A DNA stretch of 64,000 nt. Source: Corynebacterium ammoniagenes DSM 20306. GTDB lineage: Bacteria; Actinomycetota; Actinomycetes; Mycobacteriales; Mycobacteriaceae. The notes beneath the pieces are model-generated. The model saw only the letters and a program-made list of their open reading frames with translations, was not told the DNA's origin and did not search any database. Both the position numbers and the translations under genes were made by a program. Location: NCBI RefSeq assembly GCF_001941425.1, contig NZ_CP009244.1:372001-436000 (forward strand), read 5' to 3'. Positions 18,568-28,338 of the stretch are shown in pieces (the stretch's first letter is position 1; every line of letters begins with the position of its first letter).

Positions 18568-19782
18568 TTATTGAACATACCGTGTGCGCGGTTCTGCCAG
18601 CAGATGCTCGGCCATATAGGGCTGCGTAAAACGCACGTGCCCGTGGGATGATGGCTCAATAATTTCTTGCTTAATTAGTGCGGCACGGACACGACTAATC
18701 CCGGTGGTAGTGCGTTGTAGCAGCTGCGCAATTTCCCCGATGGATTGCTCTGTCCCGCCGAGTCGAGCCATAGAATGCAAGAAATCGCGCTGCAAATCAG
18801 TGACGTGTCGCAGCGCTGGTCGATGCACCTGCGAGCCAAAAGTATCAATGGCCTCGTCTAAAATCTCATCGATTACTGCCACCGAGACCTCCAACTCACC
18901 GCTGCTGTCTTCCGTCAAGCTATCGCGAGCAGACTGTGATGCCGCGGCCTTGTCCTTGGTCCTCTTCCACGCCAACGCGCCAATTAGTTGCACTAAGTAG
19001 GGGAAACCGTACGACGCCTCGGCCGCGCGCCGGGCTGCGGCATCCCCGAAGTGAATACCTGAGCCGGCAGCGGTGGCGGCGAGAAGGTTCACCGTATCCG
19101 TAGCGGTTAACGGGCCGAGTTCATAAGCGCTAGCGCGGCGCAAAAATGTGGTGCCGGGGAGATCCAGCAAGTCCCGGGTGCCCACGGTAAGACCCGCGAA
19201 GGCAAGGGCAACCGGCAACTCATCTTTAATGAGGTTTTGAAAAGCTTGGGCCACATCGGCCAAATCCTCGCTGGGTGCGTCTTGGACTTCATCAATCGCG
19301 ATGAAGACGCCACTGCCACTGGTAAATTCCAAGAGCTGGCGAATACGAGTTTCTACGGTGGGGACTGGCTGCAACTGCCCATAGCGTGGGTCGAGCTCAG
19401 TTTCTACTCGGCCGAGTCCGGCGATTCCCAGCGTCTTCAACCGGGTCTCTGCCTGCGGGTTTAATTTCGCAATGTGAGTGGGAATAGCGGTGTGAATGAG
19501 GTGCTCCGCCATGCCGGAGCTGCCGATCGCGCGCACCGAAATCCACCCGCGCGCCTCAGCGAGATCCTCCAACTCGGTCAGCAGCACGGTCTTGCCAATC
19601 CCGCGGGTGCCACTAATTAACATGGCGCGATCTGGGTGGCCGACCGGGCTGTCGAGAGCTTCTGAAAACCCTTCCAAAATAACCGTCCGGCCCGCCCAAA
19701 AACGCGGCGAAGCACCGAAGGTCGGGCGGAAAGGATTAGGAGTTTCTGCGGGAAGCTCAGGACTGTTCGAACGCGAGGACAT
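18568..19782 (-). CDS. Orphan AAA-type ATPase with C-terminal winged helix
   Basis: This 404-residue P-loop ATPase has Walker A GTRGIGKT (58-65), Walker B VFIAIDEVQD (Asp164, Glu165) and an AAA lid region rich in Ala. Residues about 328-395 form a winged-helix-like segment (IGEIAQLLQRTTTGISRVRAALIKQEII). The layout resembles Cdc6/Orc-like or STAND-type ATP-binding proteins of unknown role. A nucleotide-controlled DNA- or partner-binding switch is a reasonable inference. It lies 43 bases after fadD on the same strand and before fas. There is no clear ribosome site at the ATG at 19782; the upstream bases are AT-rich and may be promoter, giving a leaderless start. Confidence 0.8.
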   Translation of the reverse strand: MSSRSNSPELPAETPNPFRPTFGASPRFWAGRTVILEGFSEALDSPVGHPDRAMLISGTRGIGKTVLLTELEDLAEARGWISVRAIGSSGMAEHLIHTAIPTHIAKLNPQAETRLKTLGIAGLGRVETELDPRYGQLQPVPTVETRIRQLLEFTSGSGVFIAIDEVQDAPSEDLADVAQAFQNLIKDELPVALAFAGLTVGTRDLLDLPGTTFLRRASAYELGPLTATDTVNLLAATAAGSGIHFGDAAARRAAEASYGFPYLVQLIGALAWKRTKDKAAASQSARDSLTEDSSGELEVSVAVIDEILDEAIDTFGSQVHRPALRHVTDLQRDFLHSMARLGGTEQSIGEIAQLLQRTTTGISRVRAALIKQEIIEPSSHGHVRFTQPYMAEHLLAEPRTRYVQ

Positions 19783-19825
19783 ATGTATAAGTTACATAAA
19801 TACATACGCCCGCGCCCAGGGTGAT

Positions 19826-21529
19826 TTATTGCTCCAGCAGCCTGAGTAGGTCAGCGTGCACCTCGCGGCGACGAATCTTGCCCAGTTGATCCTTGGCTAG
19901 TTCCTCGAAGTGATAGAAGGTGCGTGGCACTTTGTAGCGCGTGAGACGCTCACGGGAAAATTCTTTGAGACCTTCTGGATCCAGTGCCGCGCCATCGCGC
20001 AGGGTGACACATGCGACAACATCTTCGGAGCCATCGTGGCGTGGGCGTCCGACGACTGCCACATCAGTGATATCAGGATGTGTCAGCAAAGCTTCTTCGA
20101 CTTCTGCCGGGTAGACATTGAAACCACCGGTGATGATGATTTCCTTGATACGCGCAACGAGGCGTACAAAGCCGTCTGCTTCCATGACACCGACATCGCC
20201 CGTGCGGAACCAATCGCCGTGGAACGCCTCTTTCGTGGCTTCCGGCTTATTCAAGTATCCGGAAAATACCTGTGGTCCGCGCACCAAGAGCTCGCCTTCT
20301 TCGCCATCCGGCATGGTTTTATCCAAGTCCTCTGGGTCAGCAATGCGTACTTCGGTATCTGGGAATGGCAGGCCGACGTAGCCGGGGCGGGTCTTGCCAT
20401 TCATGGGGTTGCCGCAAATAACCGGGGAGGTTTCCGTGAGCCCGTAGCCTTCTACCAACTTGCCGCCGGTGAGATTTTCCCAGTCTTCCACGGTGGAGAC
20501 GGGCAATGTCGAGGCACCCGAGAAGGCATTATCAATGCCGGTGATGGCAATATTTTTCTCTTTAGCAACCTGGATAATCTTTTCATACAACGTGGGCACG
20601 CCTGGCGCAAAGGTTGGGGTATGCTTTTTTAGCACGTCAATAATCAACGGGATCTGTGGTGCCGGCAGCAGCACCATTTCTGCGCCCACATAGGGACCAA
20701 GGCCAGCGACCAGCATGAGCCCATAGACGTGGAACATGGGCAAGGTAGCGAGGAAGCGTTGTTGTTTATCACGCAAACCAGGCACCCAGGCTTCACCCAT
20801 GACACACATAGAAGCCAAGTTGCCATGGCTCAAAAGCGCACCCTTGGGCTGTCCTGTAGTGCCGGAGGTGTACAAAATAAGCGCGGTGTCTTCCCTGGTT
20901 ACTTCGGGAAATTCGGTACTTTTACCCGAGCCGCCAATCGCAGTTGAGCACAACGTCGCCCAGGGCACGGTATTGGGCGCATCACCAGTCAGCGCCTCCC
21001 GCTTGGCGGCAATCGGCGGAATAGGAATGCGCAGAAGCAGTTGCATGCGCCGTGGCATGGCTTCTGTCATATTGACGGAGATAATCGTTTCTAGATCCGT
21101 GGTTTCCCGAAGTTTATCCACGGTAGGTGCGGCCTTATCCCACACAATCGCCACCCGTGCTCCGTGGTCTTTGAAAAGACCTTCCAGCTCATGCGCGGTA
21201 TACAGCGGGTTATGCTCCACGACGGTAGCGCCGAGTTTGAGCACAGCATAAAAGGCAGCGATGTGTTGCGGGCAGTTGGGCAAGACCAATGCCACGCGAT
21301 CGCCAGGGCGAATACCAAAAGCCCGTAAACCAGCGGCGGCTGCATGCACTTGTTGGTCTAATTCACTATAGGTTTGAGTACGTCCGAAGAAATACGTGGC
21401 TGATTTATTGCCGTTTTTCTCCCGGTTGTTGGTGTAGAAATCAACCAGCGTTTCATCGCCATAATCTAAATGCGGTTTGGTCCACTCGGCATAATTGTGG
21501 ATCCACGCTTTGGTTTCAAATGCCGACAT
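19826..21529 (-). CDS. fadD: Long-chain fatty acid-CoA ligase, first of three tandem copies
   Basis: The 567-residue ANL-family enzyme activates fatty acids to acyl-CoA through an acyl-AMP. Motifs: ATP loop YTSGTTGQPKGALLSHGN (about 220-237), GYGLTETSPV, the hinge region WFRTGDVG, and the C-terminal lysine motif KDQLGKIRRREV. It is nearly the same as the two upstream paralogues in several blocks, for example YTAHELEGLFKDHGARVAIV. Upstream of its start is a terminator hairpin, so it has its own promoter within 21530-21650. It leads into the ATPase gene 43 bases downstream. Confidence 0.93.
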   Translation of the reverse strand: MSAFETKAWIHNYAEWTKPHLDYGDETLVDFYTNNREKNGNKSATYFFGRTQTYSELDQQVHAAAAGLRAFGIRPGDRVALVLPNCPQHIAAFYAVLKLGATVVEHNPLYTAHELEGLFKDHGARVAIVWDKAAPTVDKLRETTDLETIISVNMTEAMPRRMQLLLRIPIPPIAAKREALTGDAPNTVPWATLCSTAIGGSGKSTEFPEVTREDTALILYTSGTTGQPKGALLSHGNLASMCVMGEAWVPGLRDKQQRFLATLPMFHVYGLMLVAGLGPYVGAEMVLLPAPQIPLIIDVLKKHTPTFAPGVPTLYEKIIQVAKEKNIAITGIDNAFSGASTLPVSTVEDWENLTGGKLVEGYGLTETSPVICGNPMNGKTRPGYVGLPFPDTEVRIADPEDLDKTMPDGEEGELLVRGPQVFSGYLNKPEATKEAFHGDWFRTGDVGVMEADGFVRLVARIKEIIITGGFNVYPAEVEEALLTHPDITDVAVVGRPRHDGSEDVVACVTLRDGAALDPEGLKEFSRERLTRYKVPRTFYHFEELAKDQLGKIRRREVHADLLRLLEQ

Positions 21530-21653
21530 GAGGCGTCCTCCTCAGGAAGGGGATAGGGGGTTTCTGCACCGGACAGAGAGAAAACTCCAGTGCCGAGGGC
21601 AGTGGTCGGTGTTTTATGCGAGCTTAGTGCACAGTCAAGGAGTGCACCACGTG

Positions 21654-21687
21654 AGGACACCCATGGGTTAGAGCCCATGGGTGTCCT
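21654..21687 (-). terminator. Hairpin between the first and second fadD copies
   Basis: A perfect 14-base stem (AGGACACCCATGGG and its complement) has a 6-base loop, 36 bases after the end of the middle fadD on the minus strand. No T run follows, so termination strength is uncertain. Confidence 0.65.
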
Positions 21688-21722
21688 TAGTCGGTACATG
21701 CTGCGGAGGTGATTGCGGTGGG

Positions 21723-23438
21723 TTACTTATCTTCGCCCAGCATTGCTAGTAAGTCTTGTTGGACTTCCCGACGACGAATCTTGCCCAGTTGGTCTTTGGC
21801 GAGATCATCAAAGTGGTAAAACGTGCGCGGTACTTTATAGCGGGTCAGGCGTTGCCGGGCGAATTCCTTCAGCCCTTCGGGATCTAGTGCCGCGCCATCG
21901 CGCAAGGTTACACACGCCACGACGTCCTCGGAGCCGTCATCACGCGGGCGCCCGACAACCGCGATGGTGTCAATATCTGGATGGTCCGACATGGCTTCTT
22001 CGACTTCTGCGGGGTAGACGTTGAAGCCGCCGGTGATGATGATTTCTTTCAAGCGCGCAACCAAGCGCACAAAGCCATCTTCTTCCATCACGCCGGCATC
22101 GCCGGTGCGGAACCAATCACCGTGGAAGGTTGCGGCTGTGGCTTCAGGGTTATTGAGATACCCCTTAAACACCTGCGGGCCGCGGACTAGAAGTTCGCCC
22201 TCTTCGCCATCGGGCATGGGTTCATCTAAGTTTTCTGGATTGACAATGCGCACCTCGGTATCCGGGAAAGGAATGCCGATGTAGCCGGGGCGGTGGTTGC
22301 CATCCATGGGGTTGGCGCAAATCACGGGTGCAGTTTCTGTCAGCCCGTAGCCTTCGACCAGCTTTCCGCCGGTGAATGCTTCCCACCGCGCAATCGTGCG
22401 CACCGGCAACGTTGCGGCACCGGAGAAAGAATTGGCGATGGAATGTTGGGTCTTTTCCATGCCCTTTTCTTCGGCCGCCGTTAAAATCTTGTCGTACAAC
22501 GTAGGCACGCCAGGTGCCCAGGTCGGCGTGCGTTTTTTAATGACGTCCATGATCAACGGGATCTGTGGAGCCGGCAATAAAATAATTTCGGCACCGATAT
22601 AGAGCCCCAGCGCGACCACGGTGGTCATGCCGTAGACGTGGAAGAAGGGCAGTGCCGCCAGGAAGCGTTCGGGCTTTTCGCCTAAACCGGGAACCCAGGC
22701 CTTGCCCATGACACAGTTAGCCAAAATATTGGCATGCGAGATCATCGCACCCTTTGGCGCGCCGGTGGTACCTGAGGTGTACAAGATTAAGGCGGTGTCC
22801 TCAGACGATACGTCGGCAGATTCTAAGTCTTTGCCGAGTCCGCCGATCGCCGGGGAGCATAGCGTTGCCCACGGCACGGTGTTGGGCGCTTCGCCAGTGA
22901 GAGCATCACGTTTGGCGGTGATGGGCGGAATGGGGATGCTGAGCAACAGTTGCATCCGCCGGGGCATGGCTTCTGTCATATTTACTGACACGATGGTTTC
23001 AAGATCCGTGGTATCACGAAGCTTTTCTACCGTGGGTGCGGCCTTGTCCCAGACAATCGCCACCCGTGCTCCGTGGTCTTTGAAAAGGCCTTCGAGCTCA
23101 TGCGCGGTATACAGCGGGTTGTGCTCGACGACGGTGGCGCCGAGTTTTTGAATAGCCACAAATGCTGCCAGGTGCTGTGGGCAGTTGGGCAAGATGATGG
23201 CAACGCGGTCGCCAGGGCGGATGCCAAAGGCCTTGAGGCCGGCGGCTGCGGCACGTACCTGCTGGTCTAATTCTTTATAGGATTGGCCGCGGCCGAAGAA
23301 ATAGGTGGCTGGTTTATCCGCGTTGCGCTCTAGGTTGCGGTCGTAGATGGACGCGAGGGTGTCATCGCTATATTCCAGTTCGTGTGGAGTCCAGGGTGCG
23401 TAGTGCTGGGTCCACGCCTTGGTATCAAATGCAGACAT
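21723..23438 (-). CDS. fadD: Long-chain fatty acid-CoA ligase, second tandem copy
   Basis: This 571-residue acyl-CoA ligase has the family ATP loop YTSGTTGAPKGAMISHAN, GYGLTETAPV, WFRTGDAG and the terminal KDQLGKIRRREV motif. The ATG at 23438 is chosen because GGAAGG lies 7 bases upstream and the protein then starts MSAFDTKAW, in line with the neighbours. The open frame continues 84 codons further upstream, but that part is the leader region and includes a terminator-side segment. Relative to the first copy, the sequence is most alike in the 100-180 residue block and the last 60 residues. Confidence 0.93.
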   Translation of the reverse strand: MSAFDTKAWTQHYAPWTPHELEYSDDTLASIYDRNLERNADKPATYFFGRGQSYKELDQQVRAAAAGLKAFGIRPGDRVAIILPNCPQHLAAFVAIQKLGATVVEHNPLYTAHELEGLFKDHGARVAIVWDKAAPTVEKLRDTTDLETIVSVNMTEAMPRRMQLLLSIPIPPITAKRDALTGEAPNTVPWATLCSPAIGGLGKDLESADVSSEDTALILYTSGTTGAPKGAMISHANILANCVMGKAWVPGLGEKPERFLAALPFFHVYGMTTVVALGLYIGAEIILLPAPQIPLIMDVIKKRTPTWAPGVPTLYDKILTAAEEKGMEKTQHSIANSFSGAATLPVRTIARWEAFTGGKLVEGYGLTETAPVICANPMDGNHRPGYIGIPFPDTEVRIVNPENLDEPMPDGEEGELLVRGPQVFKGYLNNPEATAATFHGDWFRTGDAGVMEEDGFVRLVARLKEIIITGGFNVYPAEVEEAMSDHPDIDTIAVVGRPRDDGSEDVVACVTLRDGAALDPEGLKEFARQRLTRYKVPRTFYHFDDLAKDQLGKIRRREVQQDLLAMLGEDK

Positions 23439-23589
23439 AAAGGTCCTTCCATGCGCATTAATGCCGAGTGAGTGAAGTGCATTTCTGTGGCTAAATATTT
23501 TGACCTCCACACTACCTGGCGAACATGACGAAAACCTCATCTTTTTACGGTTTGTCGTCAAAAAATTTCTCCAAGGCACGCAACGCAAG

Positions 23590-23661
23590 AAAAATCCCGC
23601 ATCGACAAGCCCTGCTTTTCTTGCCACACACTGCGGGGCGGTAGGGCTATGTTGATGCGGG
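23590..23661 (-). terminator. Rho-independent terminator after the third fadD
   Basis: On the minus strand a stem with arms CCCGCATC and GATGCGGG, with inner pairing of AGCCCT and AGGGCT, is followed directly by ATTTTTC. It lies about 50 bases after the stop of the 25.4-kb end fadD. Confidence 0.85.
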
Positions 23662-23713
23662 AGACGCTGGGGCATCCAGCAGACAAGCAACAGCTTAGCG
23701 ATGTTACTGCATG

Positions 23714-25432
23714 CTATTTCTGCTTCTGCTTTTCGAGGCGATCGATGAGATCGGCTTGGACTTCGCGGCGGCGGATCTTGCCTAATTGGTCCTTGGCGAG
23801 TTCTTCAAAGTGGTAGAAGGTGCGCGGGACCTTGTAACGGGTCAATAGCTCGCGGGAGAATTCCTTGAGACCTTCTGGATCCAGTGCGGCACCATCGCGC
23901 AAGGTCACACACGCGACGACGTCCTCGGAGCCATCTGGGCGGGGGCGGCCAACCACTGCTGCTTCTTCCACATCGGGGTGTGAGAGCAATGCTTCTTCGA
24001 CCTCACCGGGGTAAACGTTGAAGCCGCCGGTGATGATGACTTCCTTCAAGCGAGCGACGAGACGGATGAACCCGTCTTCTTCCATCACGCCGAGATCGCC
24101 GGTGCGGAACCAGCCATTGTGGAAAGCCTGCTCGGTCGCTTCAGGGTTGTTGAGATAGCCTTTGAAAACCTGTGGCCCGCGCGCGATGATCTCGCCTTCT
24201 TCACCGTCCGGCATGACCTCATCGGGATTGTCCGGATTAACAATGCGGATTTCCGTATCGGGGAATGGCACGCCGACATAGCCGGGGCGGCGACTATCAG
24301 TCATGGGGTTGCCAATGAGGATGGGGGAGCACTCAGTAAGGCCGAAGCCTTCTACGAGTCGGCCATCGGTAAGCTCTTCCCAATCTTCTACGGTTTTCAC
24401 CGGAAGCGATGCAGCGCCCGAAAATGCGCTGCGGATGCCCTTGATGGCAATGCCTTTGTCCTGTGCGGCCTCGACAATCTTGCCGTACAAGGTGGGCACG
24501 CCCGGGACCCAGGTGGGCGTGTGTTTTTTCATGATGTCCATGATGAGCGGAATTTGCGGGGAAGGCAGAAGGACTAGCTCGCCGCCGATAAATTGTGCCA
24601 GCGTGAGGTTCATGGTCAGGCCATAGGCGTGGAAAAACGGCAACGCTGCGAGCATGCGCTCATCTTGATCGCCTAAGCCTGGGACCCATGCTTTGCCCTG
24701 GGCAATATTGGCAAATAGTGAACCGTGGGTAAGCTCCGCGCCCTTCGGCTTACCAGTCGTGCCGGAGGTGTACATGACGACCGCGGTGGTGTTGGTATCA
24801 ACAGAAGGTTCTGATTCCACGTCTTTGCCATCGCCACCGATGGCATTACCAATGAGCGTGTCCCACGGAACGGAGTTGCGGGCTTCGCCTGATAATTGCG
24901 CGCGCTTTGCCTTCAGTGGCGGGATGGGAATGCGCAAGGCAAGCTGCTGCAGGGTGGGCATCGCGTCAATCATGTTGACGGAGATGACGGTTTCTAGTGC
25001 GGTGGTGCCGCGCAGTTTTTCCAAGGTCGGCGCGGCCTTGTCCCACACAATCGCCACGCGTGCGCCGTGGTCTTTAAACAAGCCTTCTAATTCGTGCGCG
25101 GTGTAGAGCGGATTATGTTCTACCACTGCTGCGCCCAGCTTGAGCACCGCGAAAAACGCGGCGACGTGCTGCGGGCAGTTCGGTAAGACAATGGCCACAC
25201 GATCCCCTGGGCGAACGCCGAAAGCCTTCAAGCCGGCAGCGGCGCGACGTACTTGCCGGTCTAAGTCGGCATAAGACTGGCTGCGGCCGAAAAAGCTTAG
25301 GGCAGTCTTATGACCGTTGATGGCCAGGTTGTTGTCATAGACATCTAATAATGTGGTGTCGCCGTAATCCAAAGAGTGTGGCGTCGACTCAGAGTAGTGC
25401 TGAAGCCAGGTCTTATTTTCGGTAGCAGACAT
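23714..25432 (-). CDS. fadD: Long-chain fatty acid-CoA ligase, third tandem copy
   Basis: This 572-residue ligase is the most divergent of the three. The ATP loop is YTSGTTGKPKGAELTHGS, followed by GFGLTECSPI, WFRTGDLG and the C-terminal KDQLGKIRRREV. The tail carries KQKQK. The substrate pocket region differs from the other two copies, for example ALPFFHAYGLTMNLTLAQFIGG, so a different chain-length or branching preference is possible. It is transcribed on its own, between its terminator and the 184-base upstream gap to ybaK. Confidence 0.93.
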   Translation of the reverse strand: MSATENKTWLQHYSESTPHSLDYGDTTLLDVYDNNLAINGHKTALSFFGRSQSYADLDRQVRRAAAGLKAFGVRPGDRVAIVLPNCPQHVAAFFAVLKLGAAVVEHNPLYTAHELEGLFKDHGARVAIVWDKAAPTLEKLRGTTALETVISVNMIDAMPTLQQLALRIPIPPLKAKRAQLSGEARNSVPWDTLIGNAIGGDGKDVESEPSVDTNTTAVVMYTSGTTGKPKGAELTHGSLFANIAQGKAWVPGLGDQDERMLAALPFFHAYGLTMNLTLAQFIGGELVLLPSPQIPLIMDIMKKHTPTWVPGVPTLYGKIVEAAQDKGIAIKGIRSAFSGAASLPVKTVEDWEELTDGRLVEGFGLTECSPILIGNPMTDSRRPGYVGVPFPDTEIRIVNPDNPDEVMPDGEEGEIIARGPQVFKGYLNNPEATEQAFHNGWFRTGDLGVMEEDGFIRLVARLKEVIITGGFNVYPGEVEEALLSHPDVEEAAVVGRPRPDGSEDVVACVTLRDGAALDPEGLKEFSRELLTRYKVPRTFYHFEELAKDQLGKIRRREVQADLIDRLEKQKQK

Positions 25433-25616
25433 GTAATCCTTCTAATCTCAATTGAAAATCAAAGTATTGAGCAGCAATGCATGGTCTGGGGCGCAGGGCC
25501 TCACACCGTATAGCTAAAGTTTTTAAGCGCTTGTCGCATCCAGTGTAGCGACATAAACCTGAGGATTCCCTCACCAACGATAGTCAAATACGTCACGCAA
25601 GAAAGTATTTCGCGGA

Positions 25617-26102
25617 TTAGCCTGCTTCTGCGCGGCGGTTGAAAATATCGCGGGCATCGATATCCAGCAGGCGCACAATTTCTTCTTTTAAGATGCGGTA
25701 TTTCACGCCCAACTTGCCGCCGCCGACGATAAAGGATGCATCGTTAAGCAGCGAAGAATCCCCCACCACCTGCAACCCTTCGGGCAAGCCGACCGGTCCG
25801 ACGCTATCGCGCTCCATCTGCGTTAGTTCCAAAGCGTCATCCATGGGCATAAATGAAACTTTGCCGCCGAGGGCCTGTTTCATGCCTTTATTGTCCAAGG
25901 TGTGAGTAGCCGGCACGAGGACGAGATAGGGTGTGCGCTCGCCATTGCTTTTGGCAGTGACCACCAGGCTGTTGAGGCTTTGCTCTGGCGCGATGTCGTA
26001 TTTTTTCATAAAGGTTGCGGTATCAGAATCTTCGGCATCAACGGTTAAGACTTCGACAACGTTGTCGGGCTTGTGCGTGGATTTATCTGATGTGTGTGAC
26101 AT
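25617..26102 (-). CDS. YbaK/ProX-type aminoacyl-tRNA deacylase domain protein
   Basis: This is a 161-residue single-domain protein of the YbaK/EbsC family, whose members hydrolyse mischarged Cys-tRNA(Pro) or similar aminoacyl-tRNAs. Visible segments are SLVVTAKSNGERTPYLVLVPATHTLD, the lysine region after it, and the later VGPVGLPEGLQVVGDSSL and FIVGGGKLG. The start ATG at 26102 gives MSHTSDKS. The frame extends to 26189 but overlaps the divergent mshA leader there. It is divergent from mshA with about 50 bases between starts. Substrate assignment is by family only. Confidence 0.85.
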   Translation of the reverse strand: MSHTSDKSTHKPDNVVEVLTVDAEDSDTATFMKKYDIAPEQSLNSLVVTAKSNGERTPYLVLVPATHTLDNKGMKQALGGKVSFMPMDDALELTQMERDSVGPVGLPEGLQVVGDSSLLNDASFIVGGGKLGVKYRILKEEIVRLLDIDARDIFNRRAEAG

Positions 26103-26153
26103 GACAGCAAGCTTCTTTCGTGGAAGATGTAGTGGGCGTGGTGAAAGTCTAGA

Positions 26154-27431
26154 ATGAATGACATGAGAGTCGCCATGATTTCGATGCATACTTCGCCGAT
26201 TGCCCAGCCCGGCTCAGGCGATGCCGGCGGGATGAATGTCTACGTGCTGTCGATTGCAACGCAGCTGGCACGCATGGGTATTGACGTGGATATTTTCACC
26301 CGCGCGACGCGTCCCAGCCAGGGCGAAATCGTGGACGTCGAGCCGCACCTGCGCGTCATTAATATTATTGCTGGGCCGTATGAGGGCTTGAGCAAGGAAG
26401 AATTGCCCACGCAGCTGGCTGCATTTGCCGGCGGCATGGTGCAATTTATCAAGTGCAATGAGTTGTACTACGACTTGGTGCATTCGCACTATTGGCTCTC
26501 CGGCCAGGTCGGCTGGTTGTTGCGCGATCTGTGGGGCACTCCTTTGGTGCACACCGCGCATACGCTCGCGGCGGTGAAAAATGCGTACCGCGCCGCTGAT
26601 GATTCCCCGGAATCAGAGGCACGGCGTATCTGTGAGCAGCAGTTATCAGATAATGCAGATGTCTTAGTGGTTAACACCGACGAAGAAAAAAGCGAGCTCA
26701 TTGCGCATTATGACGCCAATGATTGCCATATCTCGGTGATTACCCCAGGTGCGGATACTGAGCTTTTTACCCCCGGGACTGACCGTAATACCGAGCGCAG
26801 TCGCCGTGAGTTGGGTATTCCTTTGCACACCAAAGTGGTGGCTTTTGTCGGCCGATTGCAGAAATTTAAAGGCCCCGAGGTGCTCATCCGCGCCACAGCA
26901 GAGCTTTTTCAGCGGGATCCGCACCGGGATCTGCGCGTGGTTATTTGTGGTGGGGCATCCGGAGGGTCGTCAAAGGTGCAAAATTATCATGACTTGGCCA
27001 AGGAATTAGGTGTTGCGCACCGCATTCGTTTCTTAGATGCGCGCCCGCCGGAAGAACTCGTGGCTGTTTACCAGGCTGCGGATATCATTGCCGTGCCCAG
27101 CTACAACGAGTCTTTTGGGCTGGTAGCCATGGAAGCCCAGGCCACGGGGACCCCGGTCGTCGCAGCGCGCGTTGGCGGATTGCCCATCGCCGTGGACCAC
27201 AATGTCACGGGCTTGCTTATCGATGGCCATGATCCCTCACTGTGGGCAGATTCTTTGGCCGAATTGTTAGATGATGACCAGCGGCGCATCACGATGGGCG
27301 AGGAAGCCGTGCGGCATGCGGCCAAGTTTAGCTGGGCGGCATCAGCGCAGCAGTTGCTGAAAGTCTATGAGCACGTCACCCAGATGGATATGTCGGAGTG
27401 CCACGGTCCGCGGCAGGCCACCGGAATTTAG
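26154..27431 (+). CDS. mshA: D-inositol-3-phosphate glycosyltransferase
   Basis: MshA makes the first intermediate of mycothiol by transferring GlcNAc from UDP-GlcNAc to inositol 3-phosphate. The 425-residue GT4/GT-B protein begins [31 protein letters not shown]. The donor-binding E-x7-E motif is in [21 protein letters not shown]. An ATG at 26163 is an alternative start close to the usual MRVAMISMH beginning. The upstream YbaK gene is divergent. Mycothiol is the main thiol buffer in corynebacteria. Confidence 0.96.
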   Translation: MNDMRVAMISMHTSPIAQPGSGDAGGMNVYVLSIATQLARMGIDVDIFTRATRPSQGEIVDVEPHLRVINIIAGPYEGLSKEELPTQLAAFAGGMVQFIKCNELYYDLVHSHYWLSGQVGWLLRDLWGTPLVHTAHTLAAVKNAYRAADDSPESEARRICEQQLSDNADVLVVNTDEEKSELIAHYDANDCHISVITPGADTELFTPGTDRNTERSRRELGIPLHTKVVAFVGRLQKFKGPEVLIRATAELFQRDPHRDLRVVICGGASGGSSKVQNYHDLAKELGVAHRIRFLDARPPEELVAVYQAADIIAVPSYNESFGLVAMEAQATGTPVVAARVGGLPIAVDHNVTGLLIDGHDPSLWADSLAELLDDDQRRITMGEEAVRHAAKFSWAASAQQLLKVYEHVTQMDMSECHGPRQATGI

Positions 27432-27487
27432 CAATTTAGCCACCCACATCACAGTATTTAACAACGCGTGAGGGGTATTTTCGTGGC

Positions 27488-28246
27488 ATGCTTGAAGGCA
27501 TGACTAACGGAAAGCTAATTCTTTTACGCCATGGCCAGTCCACGTGGAATAAATCCAACCAATTCACCGGTTGGGTCGATGTGGATCTCACCGAACAAGG
27601 TGAGGCAGAAGCAAAGCGTGGCGGGCAGATGTTGGTAGAAAGCAATAACCTGCCCACTGTTGTGTACACCTCCTTGCTGCGTCGCGCGATCCGCACTGCC
27701 AATATTGCGCTGAATGCGGCAGACCGTCACTGGATCCCAGTTATCCGTGACTGGCGTTTGAATGAGCGCCACTACGGCGCGCTGCAAGGGCTTAATAAAG
27801 CAGAGACCAAAGACAAGTACGGCGAAGAGCAGTTCATGCAGTGGCGTCGTTCCTACGGCACCCCACCGCCAGAGCTTGCCGATGACGCTGAGTACTCCCA
27901 GGCCGAAGACGTTCGTTACGCAGACCTAGATACTGTTCCGCGCACCGAGTGCCTCAAGGATGTTGTGGAGCGTTTCATTCCGTACTTCAAGGAAGAAATT
28001 CTGCCTCGCGCACAACGCGGTGAGACCGTGCTGCTGGCAGCACACGGCAACTCCCTGCGTGCGCTGGTGAAGTACTTGGACGATATCTCCGATGACGATA
28101 TCGCCGGATTGAATATCCCCACCGGTATTCCGCTGGTGTATGAAATCACCGAGGACGGCAAGGTCGTCAACCCAGGTGGTACCTACCTGGACCCAGAAGC
28201 TGCGGCAGCTGGGGCAGCAGCAGTTGCAGCGCAGGGCGGTAAGTAA
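27488..28246 (+). CDS. gpmA: 2,3-bisphosphoglycerate-dependent phosphoglycerate mutase
   Basis: GpmA interconverts 3- and 2-phosphoglycerate in glycolysis. The RHGQ signature [10 protein letters not shown] has the phospho-accepting histidine at residue 15. Other features are NRxxGW-like [11 protein letters not shown], the LRRAIRTA segment, RHYGALQG and [11 protein letters not shown]. The C-terminus is Ala/Gly rich. ATG at 27488 has GTGAGGGG 12 bases upstream. ATG at 27500 matches the usual [12 protein letters not shown] start but has GAAGG too close, so the start is uncertain by four residues. Confidence 0.96.
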   Translation: MLEGMTNGKLILLRHGQSTWNKSNQFTGWVDVDLTEQGEAEAKRGGQMLVESNNLPTVVYTSLLRRAIRTANIALNAADRHWIPVIRDWRLNERHYGALQGLNKAETKDKYGEEQFMQWRRSYGTPPPELADDAEYSQAEDVRYADLDTVPRTECLKDVVERFIPYFKEEILPRAQRGETVLLAAHGNSLRALVKYLDDISDDDIAGLNIPTGIPLVYEITEDGKVVNPGGTYLDPEAAAAGAAAVAAQGGK

Positions 28247-28269
28247 GTTAGTTTCGGCTGGCACAAATA

Positions 28270-28297
28270 CCCCAGGGAGAGCATAATTTCCCTGGGG
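28270..28297 (+). terminator. Terminator hairpin after gpmA
   Basis: Perfect 9-base arms CCCCAGGGA and TCCCTGGGG surround a 10-base loop. It is 23 bases after the gpmA stop. The T tract after it is short, so partial read-through into senX3 is possible. Confidence 0.7.
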
Positions 28298-28338
28298 CGT
28301 TTGCACGTTAACGCTCACACCATCAAACAAGGAGATCC

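Noticed and set aside
23439..23690. N-terminal extension of the middle fadD to 655 residues
   Set aside because: The extension reads through the leader and the terminator of the third fadD; the ATG at 23438 has a good ribosome site and matches the neighbours.
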